Below, piece by piece: positions 17,925-26,388 of a stretch of DNA of 64,000 nucleotides. The position numbers were made by a program, and so were the translations under genes. A model generated the notes under the pieces. That model was not told the origin of the DNA. It made no database searches and saw only the letters and a program-made list of their open reading frames with translations. The DNA is from JBLMYQ01 sp050260055 (GTDB taxonomy: Bacteria; Bacillota; Clostridia; Acetivibrionales; UBA4821): positions 62,001 through 126,000 of the forward strand of contig JBLNBO010000047.1 in assembly GCA_050260055.1 (NCBI GenBank). Direction: 5' to 3'. Numbering within the stretch: position 1 is the first letter of the stretch; each line of letters starts with the position of its first letter.

Positions 17925-19568
17925 TTACCCCAGGGAGCCAGATACCCCACTTTTCCGCTTGTTTGCACCAAAGAGATTTATTTCAAATTCTCCGTCATTC
18001 CAATAGATAATATCTATTACATTTCTAAGAAGTGCTTTTTTCTTTTCGATATCAGATGTCCTAACAATTTGCTGAAAGTTCGACATACTGTTTCGTACAA
18101 CTTCTAAGTTAAGCTTATTTGTTTCAATTCTGACTTCTTCTTTTGAAAGTTCATCTATTTGTTTTTCAAGTGCAATTTTTTCTTTATCGAGTTCTCCAAT
18201 TCTTTGCATCAGGTATTTCGGATTATCTGCACCGTCTCCAATCAAATCAACAAATTTAAAAATCTTATCTTCAATATCCTTTATTTGCTTTCTTATCTCA
18301 TTAACTTTGCTTTCATAGTTTTTAACGTCGCCTTTGTTCTCATTTTCTGCTTTAATCAAATGTTCTATAATATTTTCTTTATTCAAAGTCAACTCAAGGA
18401 CTTTTTCAATAACCATACTATCAATAAAGTCTCCACGGACAATCTTATTATTACACCTATTCCCACTGGAAAGATTTTTAAGAAGACACGTGTAATAGAA
18501 TAGACGCTCTCCGCTTTTTTTTTGTTTCTGACCATATCTAACAATTAGCGGAGAACCGCATTTTGAACATTTTAAAAGACCTGAAAGAAGTGCACGATTG
18601 CTGCTTCCAGCTCTGGGGGCTTTATCTTTGTTCTTATTGATAATATTTTGAACCTCAATCCATTTACAACTTTCAATTATTCCTTTGTGTTTGCCTACAG
18701 CTACAATCCATTCAGATTTATCTCTTAATTTATTGGAAACTCCTTTATTTTCAGCATTCTTGTTATAGCATAATACTCCATGTTTTCCGTCAAAATCTGA
18801 ATAAGGTGAAGCAACCTGAATATTTTCTTTAATTAAGTAATTATAAAATAGTTCATCGGCAACAGCATAAACCGGATTGGTCAGAATAGTTTTAATAGTT
18901 TGTTTTTGAAAATCTACTCCATTTTTTGTTTTTATGTTGTTTATCAAGAAGAATTTTTCAACTTGGCTTAATGATTTCGTTTCAAGGTATTTGGAATATA
19001 TACTATTTACAAGTTCCTGTTCTTTGGAAACTTCGTAAAGTGCATACATTCTCTTGGTTTTTCCTTGCTCATTTAAAAAAGTGATTTCTTTAGACTTAAA
19101 TCCTGTTGGAGGTATACCACCAAGCCATCTTCCCGTCTTAGCTAGATTAATCATATTGTCTCGTACACGTTCTGCAAGCATCTCTCTTTCCAATTGTGCA
19201 AATGTAGCTGCAATGTTGAGCATTGCACGACCTAGAGGGGTTGTAGTATCAAAGCTTTCTGTTACGGATATAAATCCAACGCCTTTATTGTTAAGCCTTT
19301 CAATAAATTCAACAATATCTATAACCCTTCTGGATATTCTATCCAGCTTATAAAAGATTACATTTGATATTTTTCCGACATTTATGTCTTTTATCATTTG
19401 CTCAAATGCAGGTCTATTAATATTTGCCCCAGAGAAACCTTCATCCTCATATATTACAGTTTCCCAACCTTTTTGATTGGCATATTCTTTGCAGATATTA
19501 ATTTGTACATCAATAGATTCACCTTTACCTGTAAACAAAGACTTTCTTGAGTATATTGCTGCCTTCAA
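17925..19568 (-). CDS. Large serine recombinase (sigK element excisionase/integrase, SpoIVCA-type role)
   Basis: 547 residues. The resolvase-type catalytic domain starts AIYSRKS with the predicted nucleophile Ser10, then DEGFSGANINRPAFEQM and FYKLDRISRR. The recombinase domain includes AKTGRWLGGIPPTGFK. A zinc ribbon (CSKCGS ... YTC ... NRCNN) and a long coiled coil (about residues 410-500) follow. It should cut and rejoin sigK at the att sites, as SpoIVCA does for the Bacillus skin element. TTG start with a very strong GGAGGGGAGG site, and a sigma-A-like promoter lies 30 nt upstream. Whether excision is developmental or also mobilises the element cannot be read from the sequence. Confidence 0.95.
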   Translation of the reverse strand: MKAAIYSRKSLFTGKGESIDVQINICKEYANQKGWETVIYEDEGFSGANINRPAFEQMIKDINVGKISNVIFYKLDRISRRVIDIVEFIERLNNKGVGFISVTESFDTTTPLGRAMLNIAATFAQLEREMLAERVRDNMINLAKTGRWLGGIPPTGFKSKEITFLNEQGKTKRMYALYEVSKEQELVNSIYSKYLETKSLSQVEKFFLINNIKTKNGVDFQKQTIKTILTNPVYAVADELFYNYLIKENIQVASPYSDFDGKHGVLCYNKNAENKGVSNKLRDKSEWIVAVGKHKGIIESCKWIEVQNIINKNKDKAPRAGSSNRALLSGLLKCSKCGSPLIVRYGQKQKKSGERLFYYTCLLKNLSSGNRCNNKIVRGDFIDSMVIEKVLELTLNKENIIEHLIKAENENKGDVKNYESKVNEIRKQIKDIEDKIFKFVDLIGDGADNPKYLMQRIGELDKEKIALEKQIDELSKEEVRIETNKLNLEVVRNSMSNFQQIVRTSDIEKKKALLRNVIDIIYWNDGEFEINLFGANKRKSGVSGSLG

Positions 19569-19600
19569 TGTTTTTCCTCCCCTCCTTAGTTATTTAATAG

Positions 19601-19629
19601 ATATTACCATTAGGCAATTAAAAATACAA
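19601..19629 (-). promoter_or_regulatory. Sigma-A-like promoter for the recombinase
   Basis: On the minus strand, TTGTAT, a 17-nt spacer and TAATAT lie 33 nt upstream of the recombinase TTG. The match to the vegetative consensus suggests at least some vegetative expression. I did not see a convincing sigma-E or SpoIIID site, but those motifs are hard to judge by eye. Confidence 0.5.
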
Positions 19630-19710
19630 TAAATGTAAATTGAATTTTGAGGAATAGGACAAGACCTCGGTTAAATATATTTTAGTAAAAGCTACGGAAG
19701 GGACAATTAT

Positions 19711-19902
19711 ATGGCGATAGGAGAAAATCTAATATGCAAAGTTAATTGTCCTGATGATATGAATAAAATATATGATATTATGTCAGAGTTCTTAGTATCT
19801 AGTATATATGATGAAATGGACAAAAATAATCTAAATAATGAAATAAAAAAAGTACTGATTTCCGAACTGATAAGTAAACTTGAAAATGAAAAAGTAAGTT
19901 AA
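19711..19902 (+). CDS. Small hypothetical protein (63 aa)
   Basis: An acidic helical protein, starting MAIGENLICKVNCPDD, with a GGAAGGGA ribosome binding site 8 nt upstream of ATG. It is divergent from the recombinase. Small proteins next to serine integrases are often recombination directionality factors, which makes this a candidate, but there is no sequence evidence beyond position and size. Confidence 0.55.
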   Translation: MAIGENLICKVNCPDDMNKIYDIMSEFLVSSIYDEMDKNNLNNEIKKVLISELISKLENEKVS

Positions 19903-19917
19903 AAGCAGTTTTATACT

Positions 19918-20115
19918 TTAATTTAACCATTCTGATTGATCCAATATTCTAAGGCTACCTTCATTTAAAGTCACCAAATATGCATAGCCGTTTTCGTGTT
20001 TTTTATCCCATTTTATTGCTAAAAATAAAGCCTTTCTTCTATCAATTTCACGGATACGAAAAATATCCTTGTGTATTTTTTTTTGACATAATACTAAAAC
20101 TTCTTTAAGTTTCAC
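19918..20115 (-). CDS. Small hypothetical protein (65 aa)
   Basis: Basic protein with the central part IFRIREIDRRKALFLAIKWD, followed by GYAYLVTLNEGSLRILDQSEWLN. It starts with GTG behind AGGTGA and stops 15 nt from the convergent 63-aa gene. No family recognised. Coding likelihood is moderate. Confidence 0.45.
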   Translation of the reverse strand: MKLKEVLVLCQKKIHKDIFRIREIDRRKALFLAIKWDKKHENGYAYLVTLNEGSLRILDQSEWLN

Positions 20116-20156
20116 TATTTCACCTAACCAATGCTTATGGAATAATTTACATGTAA

Positions 20157-20221
20157 TACTTTAGAACAATTATACCAATTAGTATAGATATAATCAATAT
20201 GAAAATGTTCTACTTTAGAAC
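20157..20221. promoter_or_regulatory. Promoter and putative operator of the XRE repressor
   Basis: TACTTTAGAAC occurs at 20157-20167 and again at 20211-20221. The second copy belongs to a palindrome GTTCTA-CTT-TAGAAC (20207-20221). A TATAAT box sits between them at 20189-20194, so the first copy overlaps the -35 position and the second lies past the start site. This is the usual arrangement for an autoregulating repressor, here probably the adjacent XRE gene. Confidence 0.6.
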
Positions 20222-20239
20222 GAGGAGCGATTTGATTAT

Positions 20240-20491
20240 ATGAAAATATATTGGTATGAAGGTAGCAAAAATATAATCGGAAGTAGGGTAAAAGAAGCAA
20301 GGTTAAATTCTAATCCTGCCATTTCGCAGGCTGACTTGTCGGCAAGGCTTGAAGTTATGGGGTTTAAAATCGACAGGGTATCTATTTCTAAAATCGAATC
20401 AGGAGACCGTTTTGTGCCTGACTATGAGGTTATGGCATTAGCAAAGGCATTAAAGGTTTCAACCGGATGGCTTCTTGAAGGGAAAAAATAA
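20240..20491 (+). CDS. XRE-family transcriptional repressor of the element
   Basis: 83 residues, almost entirely one helix-turn-helix domain: IIGSRVKEARL, ISQADLSARLE, ISKIESGDRFVPDYEVMALAKALKVSTGWLLEG. GAGGAGCG precedes the ATG. Its position after a tandem operator and before the rest of the left arm fits a phage- or ICE-type master repressor. Confidence 0.85.
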   Translation: MKIYWYEGSKNIIGSRVKEARLNSNPAISQADLSARLEVMGFKIDRVSISKIESGDRFVPDYEVMALAKALKVSTGWLLEGKK

Positions 20492-20532
20492 TTGTAAAAA
20501 CTAAAAACGAATTTTAACTAAGGGGAAAGAAT

Positions 20533-22053
20533 ATGGCACTACCAATAAATATAGACGAATTAATTAATGGATTAACAGTCGAATGGGAAAGAATTGAATT
20601 TAAAGAAGGATGGAATCCTGAAGATGTTGTCCATTCTATTTGTGCCTTTGCAAATGATATTAATAACTGGGGCGGGGGATATATTGTAATTGGGATTAAG
20701 GAAAAGGAAGGAAGACCGCTGTTGCCTCCTGTAGGACTAGCCATTAATAATATGGACAAAATTCAGAAAGAATTATTGAACCTTTGTAATAGATTGAAGC
20801 CTCACTATTTTCCTATTGCCGAACCCGTAGTTTTCCAAGGAAGACATATACTTATAATTTGGGTACCGGGTGGGCAAAATCGTCCATACCAAGCTCCTAT
20901 GGTTATGGGGAAAAATTCGCAGTATGCTTATTATGTAAGAAGGTTCTCAAATACTGTAAAGGCACAATTTGACGAGGAAAAAGATCTGATTTCTTTAGCT
21001 GGAACAATTCCTTTTGACGATAGGATCCATCATGTTGCTGAAATTGAGGACTTGAAGCTTTCATTAATACAGTCTTTCCTACACGAAGTGAAAAGCGAAC
21101 TGTATAAGAATGCTGCTGATATGAGATTTGAACAGCTATGCAGGCAGATGCTGATTGTAGATGGAACGGAAGAATATTTAAAGCCGAGGAACGTAGGACT
21201 ATTGCTTTTTAATGACTTGCCTCAGAATTTTATACCTATGTCCCAAATTGAAATAGTTCAATTCAAAAATGGACCTGGTGATGATGACCTTGATGAAAAA
21301 ATATTTAAGGGGCCTATACAACAACAGATTAGAGATGTATTAACATATTTAAAGAATATTATTTTAAAAGAAAAAATAAAGAAAATTCCTGAACAAGCAG
21401 AGGCGGTGAGATTTTTCAACTATCCTTATGTTGCATTAGAAGAGAGTATAGTTAATGCTATATATCACAGAGATTATGAAATAAGAGAGCCTGTGGAAAT
21501 AAGAATTTATCCAGATAAGATACAAATACTCAGTTTCCCCGGACCAGATAAGTCTATCAAGAAAAGTGATATGGACAAGGGAGAATTTGTTTCAAGAAGA
21601 TATAGAAACCGCAGGATTGGAGAGTTTTTAAAGGAATTGAAGTTAACTGAAGGTAGAAGCACCGGGATACCTAAAATAACAAGAGCTATGAAGAATAACG
21701 GTTCACCTGAACCGATTTTCGAAACGGATGATGAAAGAAGCTATTTTTTGACTACATTAAAAATTAATGAATCATTCTTAGAAGATGAAGAAAAAACCGA
21801 CAAGATAACCGACAAGATAACCGACAAGATGAAAGGCTCGAAAGAACATAAAATCAACAGGAATCCAGCAGAGAAAGATATAATAAGATTCTGCAAAACT
21901 TCAAGAACTGCACAAGAAATAGCTGACAATTTTGGATTTAAGGATGTTAGGTATTTTACTCAGAATTATTTAAAACCCCTAATAAAAGCTGAGAAATTAA
22001 AATTGACAATACCTGATAAGCCTACAAGTAAGAATCAAAAATATATTTCTTAA
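20533..22053 (+). CDS. Schlafen/AlbA_2 domain protein with C-terminal ATPase-like and winged-helix regions
   Basis: 506 residues. The N-terminal AlbA_2 domain contains EFKEGWNPEDVVHSICAFANDINNWGGGYIVIGI. The middle part (about residues 290-400) has ALEESIVNAIYHRDYEI, IRIYPDKIQILSFPGP and RNRRIGEFLKELKLTEGRSTGIPKI, the GHKL-like domain usually annotated with RecG-like regulators. A short repeat DKITDKITDKM (about 427-436) leads to a winged-helix C-terminus. Such proteins are common in mobile elements as regulators or defence factors; the exact role is unknown. AAGGGGAAAG precedes the ATG. Confidence 0.75.
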   Translation: MALPINIDELINGLTVEWERIEFKEGWNPEDVVHSICAFANDINNWGGGYIVIGIKEKEGRPLLPPVGLAINNMDKIQKELLNLCNRLKPHYFPIAEPVVFQGRHILIIWVPGGQNRPYQAPMVMGKNSQYAYYVRRFSNTVKAQFDEEKDLISLAGTIPFDDRIHHVAEIEDLKLSLIQSFLHEVKSELYKNAADMRFEQLCRQMLIVDGTEEYLKPRNVGLLLFNDLPQNFIPMSQIEIVQFKNGPGDDDLDEKIFKGPIQQQIRDVLTYLKNIILKEKIKKIPEQAEAVRFFNYPYVALEESIVNAIYHRDYEIREPVEIRIYPDKIQILSFPGPDKSIKKSDMDKGEFVSRRYRNRRIGEFLKELKLTEGRSTGIPKITRAMKNNGSPEPIFETDDERSYFLTTLKINESFLEDEEKTDKITDKITDKMKGSKEHKINRNPAEKDIIRFCKTSRTAQEIADNFGFKDVRYFTQNYLKPLIKAEKLKLTIPDKPTSKNQKYIS

Positions 22054-22068
22054 AACATATAAAAAGTT

Positions 22069-22172
22069 AAGACGTATTTATGTGTAGAGAGTAAAGAAAA
22101 TGTTCATGCAGCAGTTGAACAATTTCTTGCCTCCGGCTACTTTGGGGTAGAGCACATAAAAACGTCTTTTTT
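22069..22172 (+). ncRNA. Predicted Y-shaped structured RNA ending in an intrinsic terminator
   Basis: A 16-nt arm (AAGACGTATTTATGTG, 22069-22084) pairs with CACATAAAAACGTCTT (22153-22168) with one mismatch and is followed by a T-run. Inside, 22094-22106 pairs with 22116-22128 (12 of 13 positions, loop TGCAGCAGT), and CTAC 22137-22140 pairs with GTAG 22147-22150. The result is a three-way junction of about 104 nt. It begins 15 nt after the Schlafen-like stop, so it may be an elaborate 3' terminator rather than an independent RNA. No known RNA family recognised. Confidence 0.5.
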
Positions 22173-22258
22173 GCTTTGATGAAATTATATAGAGATATGA
22201 TATGATTTATGGGAAGATTCTTAGAATATGTTACAACTTATTGAAAGGAGAGTGAAAG

Positions 22259-23908
22259 ATGCTTACGGTTGAGGAGTATATTTCACAGATGAAGAAAAAG
22301 GACAAGGTAGATGAATTTAATTTCCAAAATCATGCTGAGAACATGACAGCCATCATTAAATATGTTATGGATTATTTTAATAATTATCTTAATCCTGAAG
22401 CTTATGATTATGAAAATATAAAGGCAGAGCAGACAGCACTAAAAATTGAACAAGAAATAGCATCTTCATTGCCAAAAAGTAAAGATTTCATTATTGAATA
22501 CTATAAAAAATATAAATCTAGAGTGGAAAAGAATTTAAAGTCTTGGCTTAAAGGCACTGAATATGTTGAGTTATTTTATTGCTATGATGATTATGAACAA
22601 GCCGTTAATGAGTTTTGTAATAGTACTAAAATGCAAAATACAGAAGTAGAGAAATATAAAGATGAGCTTATTATTCTAGCTGAGGAGATTAGAAAGAACC
22701 AGACAGAAAAGCCATCAATTTCACAGTTTAAGCTTATGGATAATAATTTGGTTAACTGGGTGCAAAAGACTTACCGAGAATATGGCGTTGATTTATTTGA
22801 ATTCACTCAGTCAATTACTTGGTACTATTATGAGAAATACGTCAAATTGACTTTCGATAGGGATAGAGAAATAACATACCATATAAATCAGTATAATCAT
22901 AGGTACAATGATGCTCCATTCGGAATAGATGAAATCTATGAGGATAATAAGCACAGACCTTTTCTTAATGGTCGAAAAGGTGAATTAGAAATGTTAATTA
23001 TGTATGATTGGATATTTAACTATGTTAATGATGCCGAGTATTGGTCTGAATACGTAAATCTTTGTATTTCCACAGGAAGAGTAAATATTGTTCGTAATGT
23101 AAATGCGCTTCTTCCGGTTGTAAATAAATGTATAGCATATCCTCCTGAAGTAAAAAGTGATTTAGTGTTTATAGAAACAACAAATGGTTCATTAGGTATT
23201 GATCCATCCGAAGCATATATTCTAAGACTTAATTACAATAATGATACTGATATAATATGGAAAGACTTAGAGTCAATGAATACAGTGATTAATAATCTTA
23301 ATGACACATTTAAGAAATATGGAGTGCCCCATACTTTAGAATTAATGTCACCATTACGTTCTCAGATATATAACGAAGAAGAGTTTTTTACACAGTACCT
23401 TAAACTGGAAAAAAGTATGAGGAAATATTCTGCCATGAAAATTGCTCTTGTAAACGGAGCTGCTAGACATAAGTCAAAGCCCAATTACCTCATGCAAACC
23501 ACAGATGATATTATTAGGATTAAAAGCATTGCAAAAGAAATGAAATGTAAATTAAAATTAGCGATTGATATCACAAAACTTGTAAATAAAAAAAGCTCAC
23601 GATATCATTTTGAGGATTATTTTAACCGACTTAGTGAAATACGCAATTCAATTGTTGGGATTCATCTTGCTAGTATTTCTCAAAGTAGCTTTATCCCCCA
23701 GTTTTTTAATACAGATGATAAGTATTATTTAAACAAATTTGATTATCCACAAATGCCGGATTTATTAGGATGCCTCTCGGCGTTATTGAATGATAACCAA
23801 TGCCGCTACTTTGTACCTCAAGAAATTAGCGGTACAGATTCTCTTGAAGAGTTGGTTGATGATTTGCTTAGAGGTGGATTTTCTTTCTGTAGTCAGGGGG
23901 GAGAATAA
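22259..23908 (+). CDS. Uncharacterised 549-aa protein, first gene of an unknown pair
   Basis: No family recognised. The first ~270 residues are helical and acidic. The last ~270 residues have alternating beta/alpha segments (TLELMSPLR, KIALVNGAAR, KLKLAIDITKLV, SIVGIHLASIS, CRYFVPQEISG) that resemble the later strands of a xylose-isomerase-like TIM barrel, with His and Glu at the usual ends; this is a weak visual resemblance. GAAAGGAGAG precedes the ATG. Its stop overlaps the start of the next gene (TAATG), so the two are translationally coupled. Position at the edge of the element makes it accessory cargo. Confidence 0.7.
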   Translation: MLTVEEYISQMKKKDKVDEFNFQNHAENMTAIIKYVMDYFNNYLNPEAYDYENIKAEQTALKIEQEIASSLPKSKDFIIEYYKKYKSRVEKNLKSWLKGTEYVELFYCYDDYEQAVNEFCNSTKMQNTEVEKYKDELIILAEEIRKNQTEKPSISQFKLMDNNLVNWVQKTYREYGVDLFEFTQSITWYYYEKYVKLTFDRDREITYHINQYNHRYNDAPFGIDEIYEDNKHRPFLNGRKGELEMLIMYDWIFNYVNDAEYWSEYVNLCISTGRVNIVRNVNALLPVVNKCIAYPPEVKSDLVFIETTNGSLGIDPSEAYILRLNYNNDTDIIWKDLESMNTVINNLNDTFKKYGVPHTLELMSPLRSQIYNEEEFFTQYLKLEKSMRKYSAMKIALVNGAARHKSKPNYLMQTTDDIIRIKSIAKEMKCKLKLAIDITKLVNKKSSRYHFEDYFNRLSEIRNSIVGIHLASISQSSFIPQFFNTDDKYYLNKFDYPQMPDLLGCLSALLNDNQCRYFVPQEISGTDSLEELVDDLLRGGFSFCSQGGE

Positions 23909-25224
23909 TGGACTTCAGAGATATAAATATTAATGAGGAAAGAGAAAAGTTATTTGATGAAGTTTGGCAAGAACCAATGACAACTGTAGCAAAGCGGTAC
24001 GAGCTTTCTGATAACGGGCTTCGTAAAAGATGCAAAAAGCTTCAGATTCCATTACCTCCTGCTGGGCATTGGGCAAAGCTTCAGGCTGGAAAAGAGGTTA
24101 CTCCTAAGCCAAAGCTACCTAAATTGAAAGTAACGAAAATCTATGAAGAAGATTCAAAACATTATCAAAGTATGGAGCTTATTGATATTGAAAATCAATC
24201 CAATGAGCAGCTTAAAGAACTAGATGGAATGGAGTTACTTACTCCTGAATCAAAAGAAAGTTTTTTGAAGTGGTGTAGTAAAATCCAAGTTCCAAAAAGA
24301 ATTGAAGGTTATAACCCGCTAATAATTGATTGCCAAAATGAAATAGCATATAGAAAAGCTCGTGACGAAGAACACAAGTTCAGGGATATATTTAAGTACC
24401 ACATGTTTATGCAATATAAAATAGAATATCGTAATAATAAAGCTGTTCTACCAATATCTGTATCAGATAAACAAGCTAATCGTGCATATAGAATTATTGA
24501 CACTTTAATCAAATCGGTTAATGAGCTAGACGGAAAGATAGTTGTTGAATCGAGCGAGAGTGATAATGCCACTTTTAGACTATTTGAACATGCTTTTTCA
24601 TTTCAAATGACTGAAATCATGGTGAAAAGACGTTCTTTATTATCAGGTTCGCCATCTGAAAATGCAGCAATGAGCTTTAGACCAATATATGAGAAAGTAT
24701 TTAGTGGGTTGATTGAAATAGAATTTAAAGAAATCTTGAATTACTGGGAAAAGGATAAAGCTCCGAAAACGCTCAAATTTGTAGATTCAATTGATTCCCA
24801 AATTGAAAACCAATTTGGAGAGATATTTATAGCATTATATAAATTAGCCAATGAGGCTAAAATAGCCAAAATCATTGCTGAACGTGAGTATAGAATAAAA
24901 GAAAGAGAGCAGAAACGTCTTCGTGAAATTGAAGAGGAAGAAAGAAGAATGCTTCAACTAAAAGAAGAGCAGGATTATCGAAAGAAAAATTTAGTGCAAA
25001 ACATTGAAAGACAAATGGAAGGTTGGTTCAAGTCTCAAAAGCTTCGTAAATATGTTGAGGAGATAGAAACGTATGCATCGGCAATAAATGATGAAACAAC
25101 AAAAGAGCTTCTATCCGCTTATATTAATCTAGTACGTCAAAAAGCTGAAAAATACGATCCAGTTGCAGATATACTTAATGAGGTCAAAGCTATCGGAATC
25201 GAAGGCTTAACAGAGCTAATTTAA
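23908..25224 (+). CDS. HTH-containing uncharacterised protein, second gene of the pair
   Basis: 438 residues. The N-terminus LFDEVWQEPMTTVAKRYELSDNGLRKRCKKLQIPLPPAGHWAKLQAGK is a helix-turn-helix-like module seen in hypothetical proteins of many mobile elements. A middle domain of unknown fold follows, and then a strongly charged coiled coil at about residues 315-370 (AEREYRIKEREQKRLREIEEEERRML). Function is unknown. The one-base stop/start overlap with the preceding gene argues for a two-component unit, possibly defence related, which is inference. Confidence 0.72.
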   Translation: MDFRDININEEREKLFDEVWQEPMTTVAKRYELSDNGLRKRCKKLQIPLPPAGHWAKLQAGKEVTPKPKLPKLKVTKIYEEDSKHYQSMELIDIENQSNEQLKELDGMELLTPESKESFLKWCSKIQVPKRIEGYNPLIIDCQNEIAYRKARDEEHKFRDIFKYHMFMQYKIEYRNNKAVLPISVSDKQANRAYRIIDTLIKSVNELDGKIVVESSESDNATFRLFEHAFSFQMTEIMVKRRSLLSGSPSENAAMSFRPIYEKVFSGLIEIEFKEILNYWEKDKAPKTLKFVDSIDSQIENQFGEIFIALYKLANEAKIAKIIAEREYRIKEREQKRLREIEEEERRMLQLKEEQDYRKKNLVQNIERQMEGWFKSQKLRKYVEEIETYASAINDETTKELLSAYINLVRQKAEKYDPVADILNEVKAIGIEGLTELI

Positions 25225-25304
25225 ATACATCTTTTTTGATTTTAAAGGTATTATAAATAAATATTCATGTTTGAAAAATATCAAATTATAATTGAAGAAA
25301 AGGT

Positions 25305-25625
25305 CTATCTGGCAAAACTAAAGGTGGAAATACTTACTCTGAAGCCTTCATTAATTAGGTCACGATGCAGATTATTTAAATCTTCGAAAGAACCGTGTCC
25401 TTCATTCTGTACGATAATAAAACATTCCTTATCTTCGCTTGTGATGACTGTATCAAGCTTTTCAAATTCAAGTAGTTTTTTTACTCCACCAATTTCGTAA
25501 TGTGGATTTTTTTGATTTAAATTTATTAGCCATTCATCAAATTTTCGCCAAATCGGGGATGGTTCAAAGCAAAGCATATAAGATAAATTAGTGTTTATAG
25601 ATTTAAATACGACTGTGAACGTCAT
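25305..25625 (-). CDS. Hypothetical protein (106 aa)
   Basis: Preceded on the minus strand by a strong GGAGGG site 5-6 nt before ATG. Contains FEPSPIWRKFDEWLINLNQKNPHYEIGG and ends SISTFSFAR. No family recognised. It is convergent to the HTH pair and is preferred over the opposite-strand open frame at 25267-25500, which has no ribosome binding site. Confidence 0.6.
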   Translation of the reverse strand: MTFTVVFKSINTNLSYMLCFEPSPIWRKFDEWLINLNQKNPHYEIGGVKKLLEFEKLDTVITSEDKECFIIVQNEGHGSFEDLNNLHRDLINEGFRVSISTFSFAR

Positions 25626-25971
25626 TAGAATCCCTCCAATTTATAAAGCTATTTTTGCTTGATTGTTACTTATGGATTGTCAATTATTTATTGGCTTAAT
25701 TATATCATACAATATTGATTGTCCAGTAAATGTTACAAAGAGTTTCAAAGAAATATTTGTGTTACTCCACCCTTTTTTCAAAAGGTAAGGCAGAGATAAA
25801 GGTGTATTACTACACTCATAAAAAGCCTATATCAAGCCATCCAGAAGTATTACTGCAATTTGTCCAGTATTACTTTTTCTTGTCCAATTCTTCCCAAACA
25901 TTAATTTCAAAGGCATATCAAGTATTACTCCATCATAAAATTTATCAAAGGTCAGTTTTGGACGTGAAGTC
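25626..25971. other. Intergenic region with repeated GTATTACT; candidate oriT
   Basis: About 345 bases without a convincing gene. The octamer GTATTACT occurs at 25804, 25847, 25867 and 25922, with a variant GTGTTACT at 25759, all in the same orientation. TGTCCAGTA occurs twice, at about 25730 and 25862. A small hairpin, CCTTTT-TTC-AAAAGG, is at 25771-25785. It lies directly upstream of the ribbon-helix-helix and relaxase genes, the usual place for an origin of transfer. Confidence 0.5.
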
Positions 25972-26388
25972 ATGAGAGAACGCAGAACAATAATTATAGA
26001 AAGTTCAATTTACAAAGAATTGGCTGAAATAGCATCCAAGGTTAAAAACGATTCTATTTCAAATCAGCTTGAAACCGCTGTCCGCGATTATATAGCAAAA
26101 GAGAAGGGTAAGTGCGACGAGCAAGTATTTTCTAGCATTCTTATACCCATTGAAAAAAGGTTTGCCAAGTTAGAGGAAGATTTACTTGAAGTGCTTTTTA
26201 GAATAAAGCTTGATGCCGGAATAATTCTTAATCTGTTAATACCTCTATCTGCTGATTACATTACTAGAACTGAAAAAGAAATTCTGGAACAGGTTATGAA
26301 TGAAGTTGATGGTATCTATGAATCTGCAAGGAGAAAAACAATAAAACAGCTTGAGAATAAGGCTGGTGATAATGATGCTATTCGTTAA
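25972..26388 (+). CDS. Ribbon-helix-helix relaxosome accessory protein (MobC-like role)
   Basis: 138 residues. The start MRERRTIIIESSIYKELAEIASKV has the beta-strand/helix pattern of a ribbon-helix-helix DNA-binding domain, followed by helical segments. It sits between the candidate oriT and the relaxase and overlaps the latter by 17 nt. Such proteins bind oriT and help the relaxase nick. The ribosome binding site is weak (GTGAAG). The class is inferred from fold pattern and context. Confidence 0.65.
   Translation: MRERRTIIIESSIYKELAEIASKVKNDSISNQLETAVRDYIAKEKGKCDEQVFSSILIPIEKRFAKLEEDLLEVLFRIKLDAGIILNLLIPLSADYITRTEKEILEQVMNEVDGIYESARRKTIKQLENKAGDNDAIR

Noticed and set aside
25267..25500. Plus-strand frame of 77 residues
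   Set aside because: Overlaps the minus-strand gene 25305-25625, which has a strong GGAGGG site; the plus frame has none.
25759..25929. GTATTACT repeats as a CRISPR array
   Set aside because: Units are only 8 bp, spacing is irregular, and no cas genes are present.
25730..25975. Open frame of 81 residues upstream of the RHH gene
   Set aside because: No ribosome binding site, odd composition, and it runs through the GTATTACT repeats, so it is more likely non-coding.
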